A stretch of 14,124 bases of DNA from an uncultured Odoribacter sp. (lineage in GTDB: Bacteria > Bacteroidota > Bacteroidia > Bacteroidales > Marinifilaceae): positions 1 to 14,124 of the forward strand of contig CAJKZL010000024.1 of the NCBI GenBank assembly GCA_905204385.1, in the 5' to 3' direction. The position numbers were made by a program, and so were the translations under genes. Below the pieces are notes generated by a model that was not told the DNA's origin, did no database searches, and saw only the letters and a list, made by a program, of their open reading frames with translations. Shown in pieces: positions 1 through 7,514 of the stretch (position 1 is its first letter; the number at the start of each line of letters is the position of its first letter).

Positions 1-486
1 GTATTTTTTTCCCTAGAGGATAATCTCCCGTACAACCAAGCGGGTCTTGGGAGGCAGTTCTTCTATTGCACGGTAGATATTGAAAATGAGTTCGGGATCG
101 ATAGTCGGGCTTTCTTCCTCGATCAGATCATATCGGAGTTTATTCAATTCCGAAGAGACCATTTTTTTATGTTTGAGCTTATTAAGACAGGCATTTTTAA
201 CCGAACGGAAGAGATAAGTGGCAAGCGTATCAGGGACTATGGTCCGGTACACCTCTCCTTTCATGAAACGATAGAACACTTCCTGCACCAAGTCTTCGGC
301 ATCCACCAAATTAGAAATCATAGAATCGGCAAAAAATACTAAAGGCTTATAATAGCGTTCGAACAATAAATCTCCTCCTGTATTCCGATCCTTTTGCAAA
401 GTTTCTAATATGATATCATCTTTAACCACCACACTTTGTAAATTTTCTATCAGAACAAAAATATACTTCTCCGCCTGATTAACCAT
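1..486 (-). pseudogene. ECF-type RNA polymerase sigma factor, interrupted by TAG in region 4 (also cut by window edge)
   Basis: ECF sigma factors direct RNA polymerase to alternative promoters; in Bacteroidota they often control SusC/SusD glycan-uptake loci with a FecR-like anti-sigma factor. Region 2 is visible at about residues 38-105 (FERYYKPLVFFAD, then DAEDLVQEVFYRFM, then TYLFRSVKNACLNKLKHKK). Region 4 begins near residue 136 (AIEELPPKTRLVVREIIL). An in-frame TAG at 13-15 then stops the frame after 157 aa, and the next codons, up to the window end, read G-K-K-Y. That is how region 4 normally continues (a residue, then GKKY/GKKQ, then the helix-turn-helix). The usual length is about 180-200 aa, so the open frame lacks the -35-binding helix-turn-helix. 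The start is ATG at 486. It lies downstream of the sulfatase pair but behind their terminator. Nonsense mutation, sequencing error and a genuinely short protein remain possible; the first two fit best. Confidence 0.75.
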
Positions 487-488
487 AA

Positions 489-502
489 AAATCAGCTGAT
501 TT
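489..502. repeat. 14-bp perfect palindrome just upstream of the sigma factor start
   Basis: AAATCAGCTGATTT reads identically on both strands. It ends two bases before the ATG of the sigma factor gene at 486-484. Its position over the ribosome-binding region would suit an operator or a small mRNA hairpin. No perfect TAnnTTTG element was found between here and the terminator at 527-562, so the sigma gene's promoter is not identified. The role is inferred from position only. Confidence 0.45.
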
Positions 503-526
503 ATTCGCCAAAAACCAGAAAAAAAT

Positions 527-562
527 AAAAAAGGCAGTTGTAACGATTGTACAACTGCCTTT
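527..562 (-). terminator. Intrinsic terminator of the sulfatase pair
   Basis: A perfect 12-bp inverted repeat (531-542 AAGGCAGTTGTA with 550-561) encloses a 7-nt loop. On the minus strand it is followed by a T-rich run (TTTTTTATTTTTTT). It begins 26 bases past the TAA of the second sulfatase gene, so it should end that transcript before the sigma factor gene. Confidence 0.9.
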
Positions 563-587
563 AAATCATCTTGCTTTAATTCCTTAC

Positions 588-2090
588 TTATTCCGGATAA
601 CGGATTTCTTTTACTCTTCGATCCATATCCTTCACCCGTTCGGGATACGTTGCCGCCACATTATTTTTCTGTGCCACATCTTTCCGCACATTGAATAACT
701 GCGGTTCCTTCATTCTTCCGGATTCCATAGGAGCCACCCAGTATCCTTCGTGCACCATAGGAGGAATATAAATCCAGTCTCCTTTCCTCAGCAACACATT
801 ATCTCCGCAAGCATCCAACAAAAGTTCAGAGCGTCCTTTCCGGGATTTTCCCAACAAAGCATTCAGCACATTCTCCCCGTCCCTCGTTTTATTTTCCTGC
901 CCCAGCATGGCTGCAAACGAAGCATAAAAGTCCATTTGACAAACCAGGGCATCGGATTTACCGGGTTTGATTTGTCCCGGCCAACGGACCAACATAGCTA
1001 CATGCGTCCCGCCATCGTAAGAACTGTACTTTCCGCTGCGGAAAGGACCGGCAGGCTTATGATCCCCCAATAACTCGATAGCCTGGTCCTGATATCCATC
1101 ATCCAGGATAGGACCATTATCACTGGAAAAAATGACGATGGTATTTTCACTCAACCCCAGTGAATCCAAAGTCTTCAAAAACTCGCCCACACACCAGTCG
1201 GCTTCGAGCACCACATCGCCCCGCGGTCCTAAAGGGGACTTACCGGCAAAACGGGCATGGGGCACGCGCGGTACATGAGGTTCGTGCAAGGCATAATAAA
1301 GGAAAAAGGGCTTGTCCTGGTTTGCTGAAACAAAATCGGTGGCTTTGCCCAGGAAAGTATCCGCCATATCTTCGTCCACCCACAAGGCCGATTTCCCCCC
1401 TTTCATGTAACCGATGCGGGAAATCCCGTTGGTAATGGATTGATTGTGGCCATGGCTCGGTTTAATCTTCAATAATTCCGGATGATCCTTCCCGGTAGGC
1501 TCCCCGGGAAAATTTTTCCGGTAACTCACTTCTATCGGATCGTTAGGATCCAGGTTCACCACCCGGCCGTTTTCTACAAACACCGTAGGTACCCTGTCAT
1601 TCGTAGCGGCCGTAATAAAAGAGTAATCGAAACCGACCTCCCGGGCCCCGGGAACAATTTCCCCGTTCCAGTCTACATTTCCCTTTCCTAATCCCAAATG
1701 CCATTTCCCGACAGCTCCGGTTACATATCCTGCTTCTTTCAGCATTTTAGGCAAAGTGGGACATTCCTCTTTGATGATCAAAGGTGCATTTCCCGCCAAT
1801 ACCTGTGCCCCTTCCCGCCAGGGATAGCGTCCCGTCAACAGGGAATAACGGCTGGGAGTACTGGTTGCCGAACTGGCATACCCATTGTAAAAACGGATCC
1901 CTTCATCGGCAATCCGGTCTATATTCGGCGTTTCAATCCCGTTTTTTCCGTATGCACTGATATCTCCGAATCCCAGATCATCTGCCAGAATGATCACGAT
2001 ATTCGGTTTCTTTACAGGTTCTTTCGCCTCGGTGAGCTGTGCCAGTAAGGCACAGCCGGCCAGAGGCAGCATATTAACAGTCTTCATCAT
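588..2090 (-). CDS. Exported S1-family sulfatase (serine-type, arylsulfatase-like)
   Basis: Hydrolyses a sulfate ester, probably on a host or dietary sulfated glycan, in the periplasm or at the surface. An N-terminal export signal covers about residues 1-22 (short hydrophobic run MLPLAGCALLAQL). L-A-G-C could be read as a lipobox, so signal peptidase I or II is undecided. The alkaline-phosphatase-like fold shows calcium ligands D37 and D38 (ILADDLG), the active-site signature S77-T-P-S-R followed by LLTG, GKWHLG at 128-133, H269 (ALHEPH) and D324-N325 (SSDNG). The formylglycine precursor is serine, not cysteine, so activation needs an anaerobic maturase of the type encoded at 5977-7236. Its ATG overlaps the TGA of the upstream sulfatase (ATGA), indicating translational coupling; a second ATG directly follows the first. 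The 500-aa length is usual. The substrate cannot be read from the sequence. Confidence 0.95.
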   Translation of the reverse strand: MMKTVNMLPLAGCALLAQLTEAKEPVKKPNIVIILADDLGFGDISAYGKNGIETPNIDRIADEGIRFYNGYASSATSTPSRYSLLTGRYPWREGAQVLAGNAPLIIKEECPTLPKMLKEAGYVTGAVGKWHLGLGKGNVDWNGEIVPGAREVGFDYSFITAATNDRVPTVFVENGRVVNLDPNDPIEVSYRKNFPGEPTGKDHPELLKIKPSHGHNQSITNGISRIGYMKGGKSALWVDEDMADTFLGKATDFVSANQDKPFFLYYALHEPHVPRVPHARFAGKSPLGPRGDVVLEADWCVGEFLKTLDSLGLSENTIVIFSSDNGPILDDGYQDQAIELLGDHKPAGPFRSGKYSSYDGGTHVAMLVRWPGQIKPGKSDALVCQMDFYASFAAMLGQENKTRDGENVLNALLGKSRKGRSELLLDACGDNVLLRKGDWIYIPPMVHEGYWVAPMESGRMKEPQLFNVRKDVAQKNNVAATYPERVKDMDRRVKEIRYPE

Positions 2091-3541
2091 TTTTTTGCCT
2101 TTTCATATTCTTCCTTCAACAAGGGCCAATTGGGATCATAAACATGTTCCTCGTTCATGATTTTCAGCAATTCCTCTACTTTTCGGGGATATTCCGCAGC
2201 CAGATCATGTACTTCCGAAGGATCGGCAGCCAGATTATACAATTCCGTCTTTATCTTATCCGCCCCCTGGGATACTCTCAAACGCACCAGTTTCCAGTCA
2301 CCCTGACGCAACGCCTGACGGCCGCCACCCTCGTGAAATTCAAAATAGAAATGATCGTGTTCTTTCTGCTTGCCCTTACCCGTTAACAAAGGCATCAGAC
2401 TCACCCCGTCGATTCTGTCCTTCACCTTCACTCCGGTCAACTGGGCAAAGGTAGGCAGCATATCCCAGAACGAACACATAAAGTCCGTTTGTCCTTGTTT
2501 CACGACCTGAGGCCAGGTGACGATAAAAGGCACACGGATACCTCCTTCATAAACATCCCGCTTGTAACCACGGAAAATGCCGTTGCTGTTGAAGAATTCG
2601 GGATCTGCTCCGCCTTCCATATGGGGACCGTTATCGCTGCAAAAAACGATAATCGTATTATCGTACAAGCCTAACTCTTTCAGTTTGGCCACTACTTGTC
2701 CCACATATACATCCAAACGATAGATCATGGCAGCGAAGGTGGCATGGGGCTCCTTCTGCGAACAATAGCCTCCTTTACGGAACATGGGGCCGGAGTCACA
2801 ACCCTTAAAAGGCTTTTCCGGAAATTTTCCCCGGAAATTTTGGATGATGCTGTCTTCCGGCACGATCAGCTCGGCATGCGGGAGTACATAAGGTAAAAAC
2901 AAAAAGAAAGGCTTATCCTTATTCTTATCCAGGAACTGCAATCCCCGTTCGTGAATCAAATCCTGTGTATAAGTGCCGAAACCGCCGTCGTAATTATCCG
3001 TAAGTTCAACCCGTTTTCCGTTATCCCATAAATGATCGGCATAATAATTATGAGCCAGCAATTGGCAATTGTAGCCAAAGAAATCGTCGACCCCCTGCTT
3101 GTTCGGATCGCCTTCGGCTTCCGGGGCCCCCAAGCCCCATTTTCCGAAACAACCGGTGGTATAACCGGCATTTTTAAACACCTGGAAAATAGAATTTATG
3201 CCGGCAGGAAGCGACATCTGTCCTTCTGGTTCGACCTCTTTATTTCCGCGAATCGGTGCATGGCCCGAATGCAAACCCGTCATCAGGCAAGCCCGCGAAG
3301 GAGCACTGACGGTCGTTCCCGAATAGCATTGTGTAAAACGCATTCCCTCAAGAGCCAGACGGTCGATATTGGGAGTACGGAATTTCTCCTGACCGTAGCA
3401 GCTTAGTTCGCCATAACCCAAATCGTCGGCAATGATAAACACCACGTTCGGGGATTTCTTTTCTTGAGCAGGAACACCGGCCATTGCCTGTCCTACACTC
3501 AGTCCGGCCAATACACCGGACCAAATCACAGTTTGCTTCAT
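2087..3541 (-). CDS. Exported S1-family sulfatase (serine-type, arylsulfatase A-like)
   Basis: A second sulfatase, first gene of the pair. The open frame extends to an ATG at 3595, but a clean signal peptide starts at the ATG at 3541 (MKQTVIWSGVLAGLSVGQAMA, likely cleaved after AMA). A -7 promoter box at 3606-3613 would put the RNA start almost on the upstream ATG, so 3541 is preferred (484 aa). Counting from there, metal ligands are D39-D40 (IIADDLGYG) and the active-site serine is S79 (S-A-P-S-R-A-C-L-M-T-G). The lysine segment reads GKWGLG instead of the common GKWHLG, a variant I associate with a subgroup that also carries YNCQ..AHNYY, as here. CSDNGPH marks the remaining metal site. Like its partner it needs serine-type maturation. 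Two different sulfatases in one transcript suggest successive desulfation of one glycan. Confidence 0.94.
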   Translation of the reverse strand: MKQTVIWSGVLAGLSVGQAMAGVPAQEKKSPNVVFIIADDLGYGELSCYGQEKFRTPNIDRLALEGMRFTQCYSGTTVSAPSRACLMTGLHSGHAPIRGNKEVEPEGQMSLPAGINSIFQVFKNAGYTTGCFGKWGLGAPEAEGDPNKQGVDDFFGYNCQLLAHNYYADHLWDNGKRVELTDNYDGGFGTYTQDLIHERGLQFLDKNKDKPFFLFLPYVLPHAELIVPEDSIIQNFRGKFPEKPFKGCDSGPMFRKGGYCSQKEPHATFAAMIYRLDVYVGQVVAKLKELGLYDNTIIVFCSDNGPHMEGGADPEFFNSNGIFRGYKRDVYEGGIRVPFIVTWPQVVKQGQTDFMCSFWDMLPTFAQLTGVKVKDRIDGVSLMPLLTGKGKQKEHDHFYFEFHEGGGRQALRQGDWKLVRLRVSQGADKIKTELYNLAADPSEVHDLAAEYPRKVEELLKIMNEEHVYDPNWPLLKEEYEKAKK

Positions 3542-3605
3542 AATATTCAATTTATTAGATGAGATTTTTTCCCAAGGACGGTTAAAAATATTCATGTATT
3601 CGGTC

Positions 3606-3613
3606 CAAAACTA
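3606..3613 (-). promoter_or_regulatory. Bacteroidota-type -7 promoter element for the sulfatase pair
   Basis: On the minus strand this reads TAGTTTTG, a perfect match to the TAnnTTTG consensus of the Bacteroidota primary sigma factor. The -33 region is weak (a TTTC rather than TTTG at about the right distance). Transcription would start near 3600, giving a leader of about 58 nt to the ATG at 3541 and arguing against the ATG at 3595. Confidence 0.55.
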
Positions 3614-3637
3614 ATAAAATAATTCAAGGGAAACAGC

Positions 3638-3680
3638 AGAGATAATAAAAAATTTTATATTCTCTCTAAAAATTATCTCT
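3638..3680. repeat. AT-rich inverted repeat upstream of the sulfatase promoter
   Basis: AGAGATAAT (3638-3646) is repeated in inverted orientation as ATTATCTCT (3672-3680), nine perfect pairs separated by 25 nt. It ends about 25 bases upstream of the -7 box, so it would cover roughly -38 to -80 of the sulfatase promoter. That is a position for an activator site. AT-rich sequence raises the chance of coincidence. Confidence 0.4.
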
Positions 3681-3844
3681 TACAAAGCATTTTTCGGAAA
3701 TACAATCCGCAGCAGTAAAGGCAGATCGATATCGTAAAACAATTTACGGTTTCCGTCTGTAACTTCCGGCTTCCTCTATAGCGATGTAAGGAAACCTGTT
3801 ACAAACGAAAACCGCAATTTATATTCAGGTAAGCCTGGCTTTGC

Positions 3845-5719
3845 TTACTTATCGTTCATCGAAATCAGAAATTCCTCGTTCGATTTGGTTTTTTCCAACC
3901 GGTCTTTCACAAACTGCATGGCTTCGACAGAGTTCATATCGGTGAGATAATTACGCAAAATCCAGATCCGGTTAAGCGTATATTCTTCCATCAGCAAATC
4001 TTCGCGGCGCGTACTGGAAGCCGTAATATCCACAGCCGGATAGATTCGCTTATTCGACAATTTCCGGTCGAGTTGCAATTCCATATTACCTGTGCCTTTG
4101 AATTCTTCAAAAATCACATCGTCCATCTTAGAACCGGTTTCGGTTAAAGCTGTGGCCAGAATGGTCAAAGAGCCTCCCCCTTCGATATTCCGGGCAGCCC
4201 CGAAGAAACGTTTAGGCTTATGCAAAGCATTGGCATCCACACCACCGGACAACGCTTTCCCCGATGCAGGAGAGACCGTGTTATAAGCGCGGGCCAAACG
4301 GGTAATGGAGTCCAGCAAAATCACTACATCGTGACCGCATTCAACCATTCGCTTCGCTTTCTCCAGCACATTGTTAGCCACTTTCACATGCCGTTCCGCC
4401 GGTTCGTCGAAGGTGGAAGAGATCACTTCGGCCTTTACGCTCCGGGCCATATCGGTGACTTCCTCCGGACGTTCGTCGATCAGCAGGATGATCAGATATA
4501 CTTCCGGATGGTTTGCTGCGATAGCGTTGGCTATTTCCTTCAACAGGACAGTCTTACCGGTTTTAGGCTGTGCTACGATCAAACCGCGCTGTCCTTTTCC
4601 GATGGGAGCAAAAATATCGACTACGCGGGTGGACAAGGTAGCTCTTCCGCCGCCGGTAAGATTGAACTTCTCATTGGGAAACAAGGGAGTCAGATGATCG
4701 AAAGGAATACGATCCCGGACAGCATCCGGAGATTTTCCATTGATTTTTTCTACCTTGATCAGAGGAAAATACTTCTCACCTTCTTTCGGAGGACGCACCG
4801 TACCTTCGACAGTATCACCGGTTTGCAGTCCGAACAATTTAATCTGGCTCTGGGATACATAAATATCGTCCGGTGAGTTCAGATAATTATAATCGGACGA
4901 ACGCAGGAAACCATATCCGTCGGGCATGATTTCAAGCACACCCGAATTCAGGATGATTCCCTCGAACTCATAATATTTATCACGCTTGTCAAACCGCATT
5001 TTATTAGCAGGCGAATGTACATTTACATTCCCGTTTTCCTTGCGATTCTCCTCATAGCGGTTATTTTCATCATAGTGATTGTTTTCTTCAAAACGATTTT
5101 CCTGGATTTCTATGCCTTCATTGTTCGTTTCTACTTCCGCAGGATAATCGTAAGTTTCTTTTTCAAAATCCTCATCTACCCCGCCAAAGTCCAGATCTTT
5201 TTCTATAATGTCATCATGTACATAATGTTTCGGACGTTCTTTCTGACCGGCCGGCTGCTGGCGTTTAACGAATTCCTTGCGTCCCTGGCGGAAACCCTCT
5301 TTCTTTTGGGGACGATTATCTTCGCGACGGCGTTCTTCCCCGACGGGCTGTTCTTCTTTTTTTACCTCTTTCGGCATTTCCTCCGGTTTTACTTCCGGAG
5401 TCTTTGCTTCTTCTTTCTTTCCTTCTTCGCGACGGTTAAACTTCTGTACTCCTCCTTTGGAATCACCGACCTTTTCAACGCCACCCCTCATTACCCGTAC
5501 CCGGGGCTTTTTCTCCCGCACTTCTGCTTCAACCACTTCCTCCTGAACAGGAGTTTCGGCAACCGGATCAGGCTGTGCGGCCACTAAGGCCTGCTGGTCG
5601 AGTATTTTATATATGAGTTCTTGTTTTTTATAAGATTCAACGCGTTTAATATTTAACGTTTTAGCAATTTGCCGCAAATCAGCCAGCAATTTGTCATTTA
5701 GTTCCAAAATGTCGTACAT
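3845..5719 (-). CDS. rho: Transcription termination factor Rho with long disordered insertion
   Basis: Hexameric RNA-dependent helicase that ends transcription. Domains in order: Rho N-terminal helical domain (about residues 1-46); a low-complexity, highly charged insertion (about 47-250) rich in E, K, R, Q and N, ending in Asn/Glu-rich near-repeats ([18 protein letters not shown]); the cold-shock-like RNA-binding domain (about 253-330, [14 protein letters not shown]); and the RecA-type motor with Walker A (QPKTGKT), Walker B ([15 protein letters not shown]), Q-loop ([12 protein letters not shown]) and R-loop region ([11 protein letters not shown]). At 624 aa it is about 200 aa longer than E. 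coli Rho. The insertion is typical of Bacteroidota; in Bacteroides thetaiotaomicron the corresponding disordered region has been reported to drive condensate formation needed for gut fitness. A complete promoter is visible at 5791-5822. It is divergent from the sulfatase maturase gene. Confidence 0.98.
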   Translation of the reverse strand: MYDILELNDKLLADLRQIAKTLNIKRVESYKKQELIYKILDQQALVAAQPDPVAETPVQEEVVEAEVREKKPRVRVMRGGVEKVGDSKGGVQKFNRREEGKKEEAKTPEVKPEEMPKEVKKEEQPVGEERRREDNRPQKKEGFRQGRKEFVKRQQPAGQKERPKHYVHDDIIEKDLDFGGVDEDFEKETYDYPAEVETNNEGIEIQENRFEENNHYDENNRYEENRKENGNVNVHSPANKMRFDKRDKYYEFEGIILNSGVLEIMPDGYGFLRSSDYNYLNSPDDIYVSQSQIKLFGLQTGDTVEGTVRPPKEGEKYFPLIKVEKINGKSPDAVRDRIPFDHLTPLFPNEKFNLTGGGRATLSTRVVDIFAPIGKGQRGLIVAQPKTGKTVLLKEIANAIAANHPEVYLIILLIDERPEEVTDMARSVKAEVISSTFDEPAERHVKVANNVLEKAKRMVECGHDVVILLDSITRLARAYNTVSPASGKALSGGVDANALHKPKRFFGAARNIEGGGSLTILATALTETGSKMDDVIFEEFKGTGNMELQLDRKLSNKRIYPAVDITASSTRREDLLMEEYTLNRIWILRNYLTDMNSVEAMQFVKDRLEKTKSNEEFLISMNDK

Positions 5720-5790
5720 ATAGACTTATGATAAGGATTTATTTGTAGTATAATCACCTGCATAGAAGCAGATGGAATTGAAATATGGAA

Positions 5791-5822
5791 CAAAAGTAAA
5801 AATAAAAACTCGATTACCCAAA
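5791..5822 (-). promoter_or_regulatory. Promoter of rho (-33 TTTG, -7 TACTTTTG)
   Basis: On the minus strand TTTG (5822-5819) and TACTTTTG (5798-5791) are separated by 20 nt, a full match in sequence and spacing to the Bacteroidota housekeeping promoter (TTTG, 19-21 nt, TAnnTTTG). The expected RNA start near 5784 gives a leader of about 65 nt before the rho ATG at 5719. Confidence 0.75.
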
Positions 5823-5856
5823 AAAAAAGACCGGAAAGTTATTTTGTCTTCTCCGG
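5820..5856 (-). terminator. Terminator-like hairpin with T9 tract in the rho/maturase divergent region
   Basis: Read on the minus strand, CCGGAGAAG (5856-5848) pairs with CTTTCCGG (5838-5831), eight pairs with one bulged G, around a 9-nt loop. TC and nine T's follow. The T tract runs into the -33 box of rho. There is no gene upstream on this strand, so if real it would block antisense transcription coming out of the maturase gene. See findings. Confidence 0.4.
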
Positions 5857-5944
5857 ATTCTGATTTTTACATCCCGGTATAAAGGAGACAGCAGAATGAA
5901 ACAGCTCCCACTTCCCGGTAGAAAAAATTTACGGTATAAAATAT

Positions 5945-5952
5945 TACATTTG
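5945..5952 (+). promoter_or_regulatory. -7 promoter element of the sulfatase-maturase gene
   Basis: TACATTTG matches TAnnTTTG exactly. No clear TTTG is present at the -33 position. RNA would start near 5958, about 19 nt before the ATG at 5977. This excludes the upstream in-frame ATG at 5896 and fixes the start choice. Confidence 0.55.
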
Positions 5953-5976
5953 TACCTAAAATCAATTGGAGAGAAA

Positions 5977-7236
5977 ATGAGTGAAAAAAAAACCGCATCT
6001 TTTTTGTTCGAACAGGAACGAAACAAACTCCAACGTAGTTTCACGACCATGATTAAAGTGGCGGGCCCTGTTTGCAATCTGGATTGCGATTATTGTTATT
6101 ATCTGGAAAAAGACGCTTTGTATCCCGGGAAAAAGTTTAATTTGTCGGCTTTCGGTATGAAAACAGAGGTTTTGGAAAAATTGATCCGCGATTATATCGG
6201 ATCCCAACCCCAAAAGCGTATCGAATTTATCTGGCACGGCGGCGAGCCCACTTTATTAGGCGTGGATTATTTCAGGAAAGCGCTTGAACTGCAAAAAAAA
6301 TACGGCGAAGGAAAAGAGATCGCCAACGTTTTGCAAACGAATGGAACGCTGATCGACGACCATTGGGCAGCATTTTTAGCTGAAAATCATTTTTTGTGCG
6401 GTTTATCCATCGACGGTCCCCAGAAATTTCACGACAACCACCGCCGTTTCACCAATGGCAAGGGGTCTTGGGAAAAAGCCGTCGAATGTGCCCGAATATT
6501 CCGCAAGCACGGAGTAGAATTCAATACCATGTCGGTGGTAAACGCTTCGAACAGCAAGGAACCTGTGGCCGTCTATGAATTTCTGAAAGGCATAGGAAGC
6601 CGTTTTATGCAATTTTCGCCCATAGTAGAACGCATAGCCCTGGATGAAGAAGAGAGCTTATCGATCGTAGATCCGCAGTACAGCAAAGAAACGGCCTTGA
6701 TGCGGGAAAATGTCAGTGCCGAAGACTGGGGAAATTTTCTGTGCCGGATCTTCGACCATTGGATAAAATCGGATGTCGTCTACTGCTATGTCAACTGGTT
6801 CGACAACACCCTGGCCGCCTATGTCGGACAACAGCCGTCGCTTTGTTCTATGGCTCCCTATTGCGGATGTTCACTGGCGATAGAACACAATGGGGATGCT
6901 TATTGCTGTGACCATTTTGTATTTCCGGAATACCGGCTGGGCAACATTTTCCGGCAGGATATCGCAGAAATGGCAAAAAGCGACCGGCAATTATTCTTCG
7001 AACAGTATAAAAAAGATTCTCTGTCTGCCCGTTGCCGATCCTGCGCATACCTGAATGCCTGCGGAGGGGATTGCCCTAAAAACCGTATCGCCAAGACGGC
7101 AGAGGGCGAAAACATCTCCTGTCTCTGTCAGGGATTCCGCATGTTCTTCGAACATACCCGGAAACAGTTCGAATATATGGCCAATGAACTCAAAAATCGA
7201 CGTCCTCCAGCTAACGTAATGAAAGCCAAATGGTAA
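5977..7236 (+). CDS. chuR: Anaerobic sulfatase-maturating enzyme (radical SAM, SPASM domain)
   Basis: Cytoplasmic radical SAM enzyme that oxidises the active-site Ser (or Cys) of a nascent sulfatase to formylglycine before export. From the ATG at 5977 it is 419 aa, close to the usual length. Residues C33, C37 and C40 form the CxxxCxxC cluster motif (VCNLDCDYC), followed by the GGEPT motif (WHGGEPTLL). The C-terminal SPASM/auxiliary-cluster region has CSMAPYCGC, NGDAYCCDHFVFPEY (the NGD aspartate sits where the family's catalytic base lies), CRSCAYLNACGGDCPKNR and SCLCQGF. The overall pattern closely follows the Bacteroides thetaiotaomicron maturase historically called chuR, as I remember it. 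Its likely clients are the two serine-type sulfatases at 588-3541, on the other side of rho. The open frame extends to an ATG at 5896, but the promoter box at 5945 makes that start unlikely. Confidence 0.94.
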   Translation: MSEKKTASFLFEQERNKLQRSFTTMIKVAGPVCNLDCDYCYYLEKDALYPGKKFNLSAFGMKTEVLEKLIRDYIGSQPQKRIEFIWHGGEPTLLGVDYFRKALELQKKYGEGKEIANVLQTNGTLIDDHWAAFLAENHFLCGLSIDGPQKFHDNHRRFTNGKGSWEKAVECARIFRKHGVEFNTMSVVNASNSKEPVAVYEFLKGIGSRFMQFSPIVERIALDEEESLSIVDPQYSKETALMRENVSAEDWGNFLCRIFDHWIKSDVVYCYVNWFDNTLAAYVGQQPSLCSMAPYCGCSLAIEHNGDAYCCDHFVFPEYRLGNIFRQDIAEMAKSDRQLFFEQYKKDSLSARCRSCAYLNACGGDCPKNRIAKTAEGENISCLCQGFRMFFEHTRKQFEYMANELKNRRPPANVMKAKW

Positions 7237-7253
7237 AGGATTTGGAATATTTT

Positions 7254-7284
7254 TTTGAACAGAAGTAAGAAAACATTATCTTTG
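7254..7284 (+). promoter_or_regulatory. Promoter of tatA-tatC
   Basis: TTTG (7254-7257, at the end of a T6 run) and TATCTTTG (7277-7284) are separated by 19 nt, a full match to the Bacteroidota consensus. RNA should start around 7290, some 15 nt before the tatA ATG. tatA-tatC therefore need not depend on read-through from the maturase gene. Confidence 0.75.
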
Positions 7285-7304
7285 AACAGATTAAACCCAA
7301 CGAG

Positions 7305-7499
7305 ATGTTAGAAAGACTATTTATATTCGGACTAGGAGGACAGGAAATCCTTTTTATCGCCTTGATTGTATTACTCCTTTTCGGGGGCAAAAAGATCCCC
7401 GAACTGATGAAGGGATTGGGCAAAGGAGTGAAAAGCTTCAAAGACGGCATGAACGGAGTCGATGAAGAAGCAAAGGCCGACGATAAAGAAAAAAAATAA
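7305..7499 (+). CDS. tatA: Twin-arginine translocase subunit TatA/TatE
   Basis: Small pore-forming subunit of the twin-arginine translocase, which moves folded proteins across the inner membrane. The 64-aa protein has the TatA layout: a short N-terminal transmembrane helix (about residues 10-26, ending FGGKKIPEL), the glycine hinge, then an amphipathic helix ([15 protein letters not shown]) and a short charged tail ([12 protein letters not shown]). FGxxKIPEL and LGKGxKxFK are the family hallmarks. It has its own promoter and tatC begins 15 nt after its stop, so the two are co-transcribed. No tatB is seen, in line with minimal TatAC systems where one TatA-type protein does both jobs. Confidence 0.96.
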   Translation: MLERLFIFGLGGQEILFIALIVLLLFGGKKIPELMKGLGKGVKSFKDGMNGVDEEAKADDKEKK

Positions 7500-7514
7500 T
7501 ATCGGTTTTGCCTT

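Larger units (their letters stand above)
3542..3844. other. Intergenic region between rho and the sulfatase pair
   Basis: About 300 bases without a convincing gene. It holds the sulfatase -7 box (3606-3613) and an AT-rich inverted repeat just upstream (3638-3680). The part nearest rho has only weak hairpins: ACGG/CCGT around 3746-3757, GTAAGC/GCTTAC at 3829-3848 overlapping the rho stop, and GGTTTCC/GGAAACC at 3748-3796. None has a U-tract, so no good rho terminator is seen. Confidence 0.6.

Noticed and set aside
3542..3595. 18-residue N-terminal extension of the first sulfatase
   Set aside because: It places a charged stretch before a clean signal peptide and would begin almost at the predicted RNA start.
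3829..3848. Terminator for rho at its stop codon (GTAAGC/GCTTAC)
   Set aside because: A six-pair stem without a following U-tract that overlaps the coding end; too weak to call.
4220..4876. Plus-strand open frame of 218 aa over the Rho motor domain
   Set aside because: Antisense to highly conserved Rho motifs, with no recognisable domains of its own.
5015..5587. Plus-strand open frame of 190 aa, very rich in F, I and L, resembling a membrane protein
   Set aside because: It lies wholly antisense to the Glu/Lys-rich insertion of rho; GAA/AAG-type codons read backwards give Phe/Leu/Ser. No promoter or family motif supports it.
5896..5976. 27-residue N-terminal extension of the sulfatase maturase
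   Set aside because: It would start upstream of the -7 box at 5945 and adds residues absent from the family; ATG 5977 is preferred.
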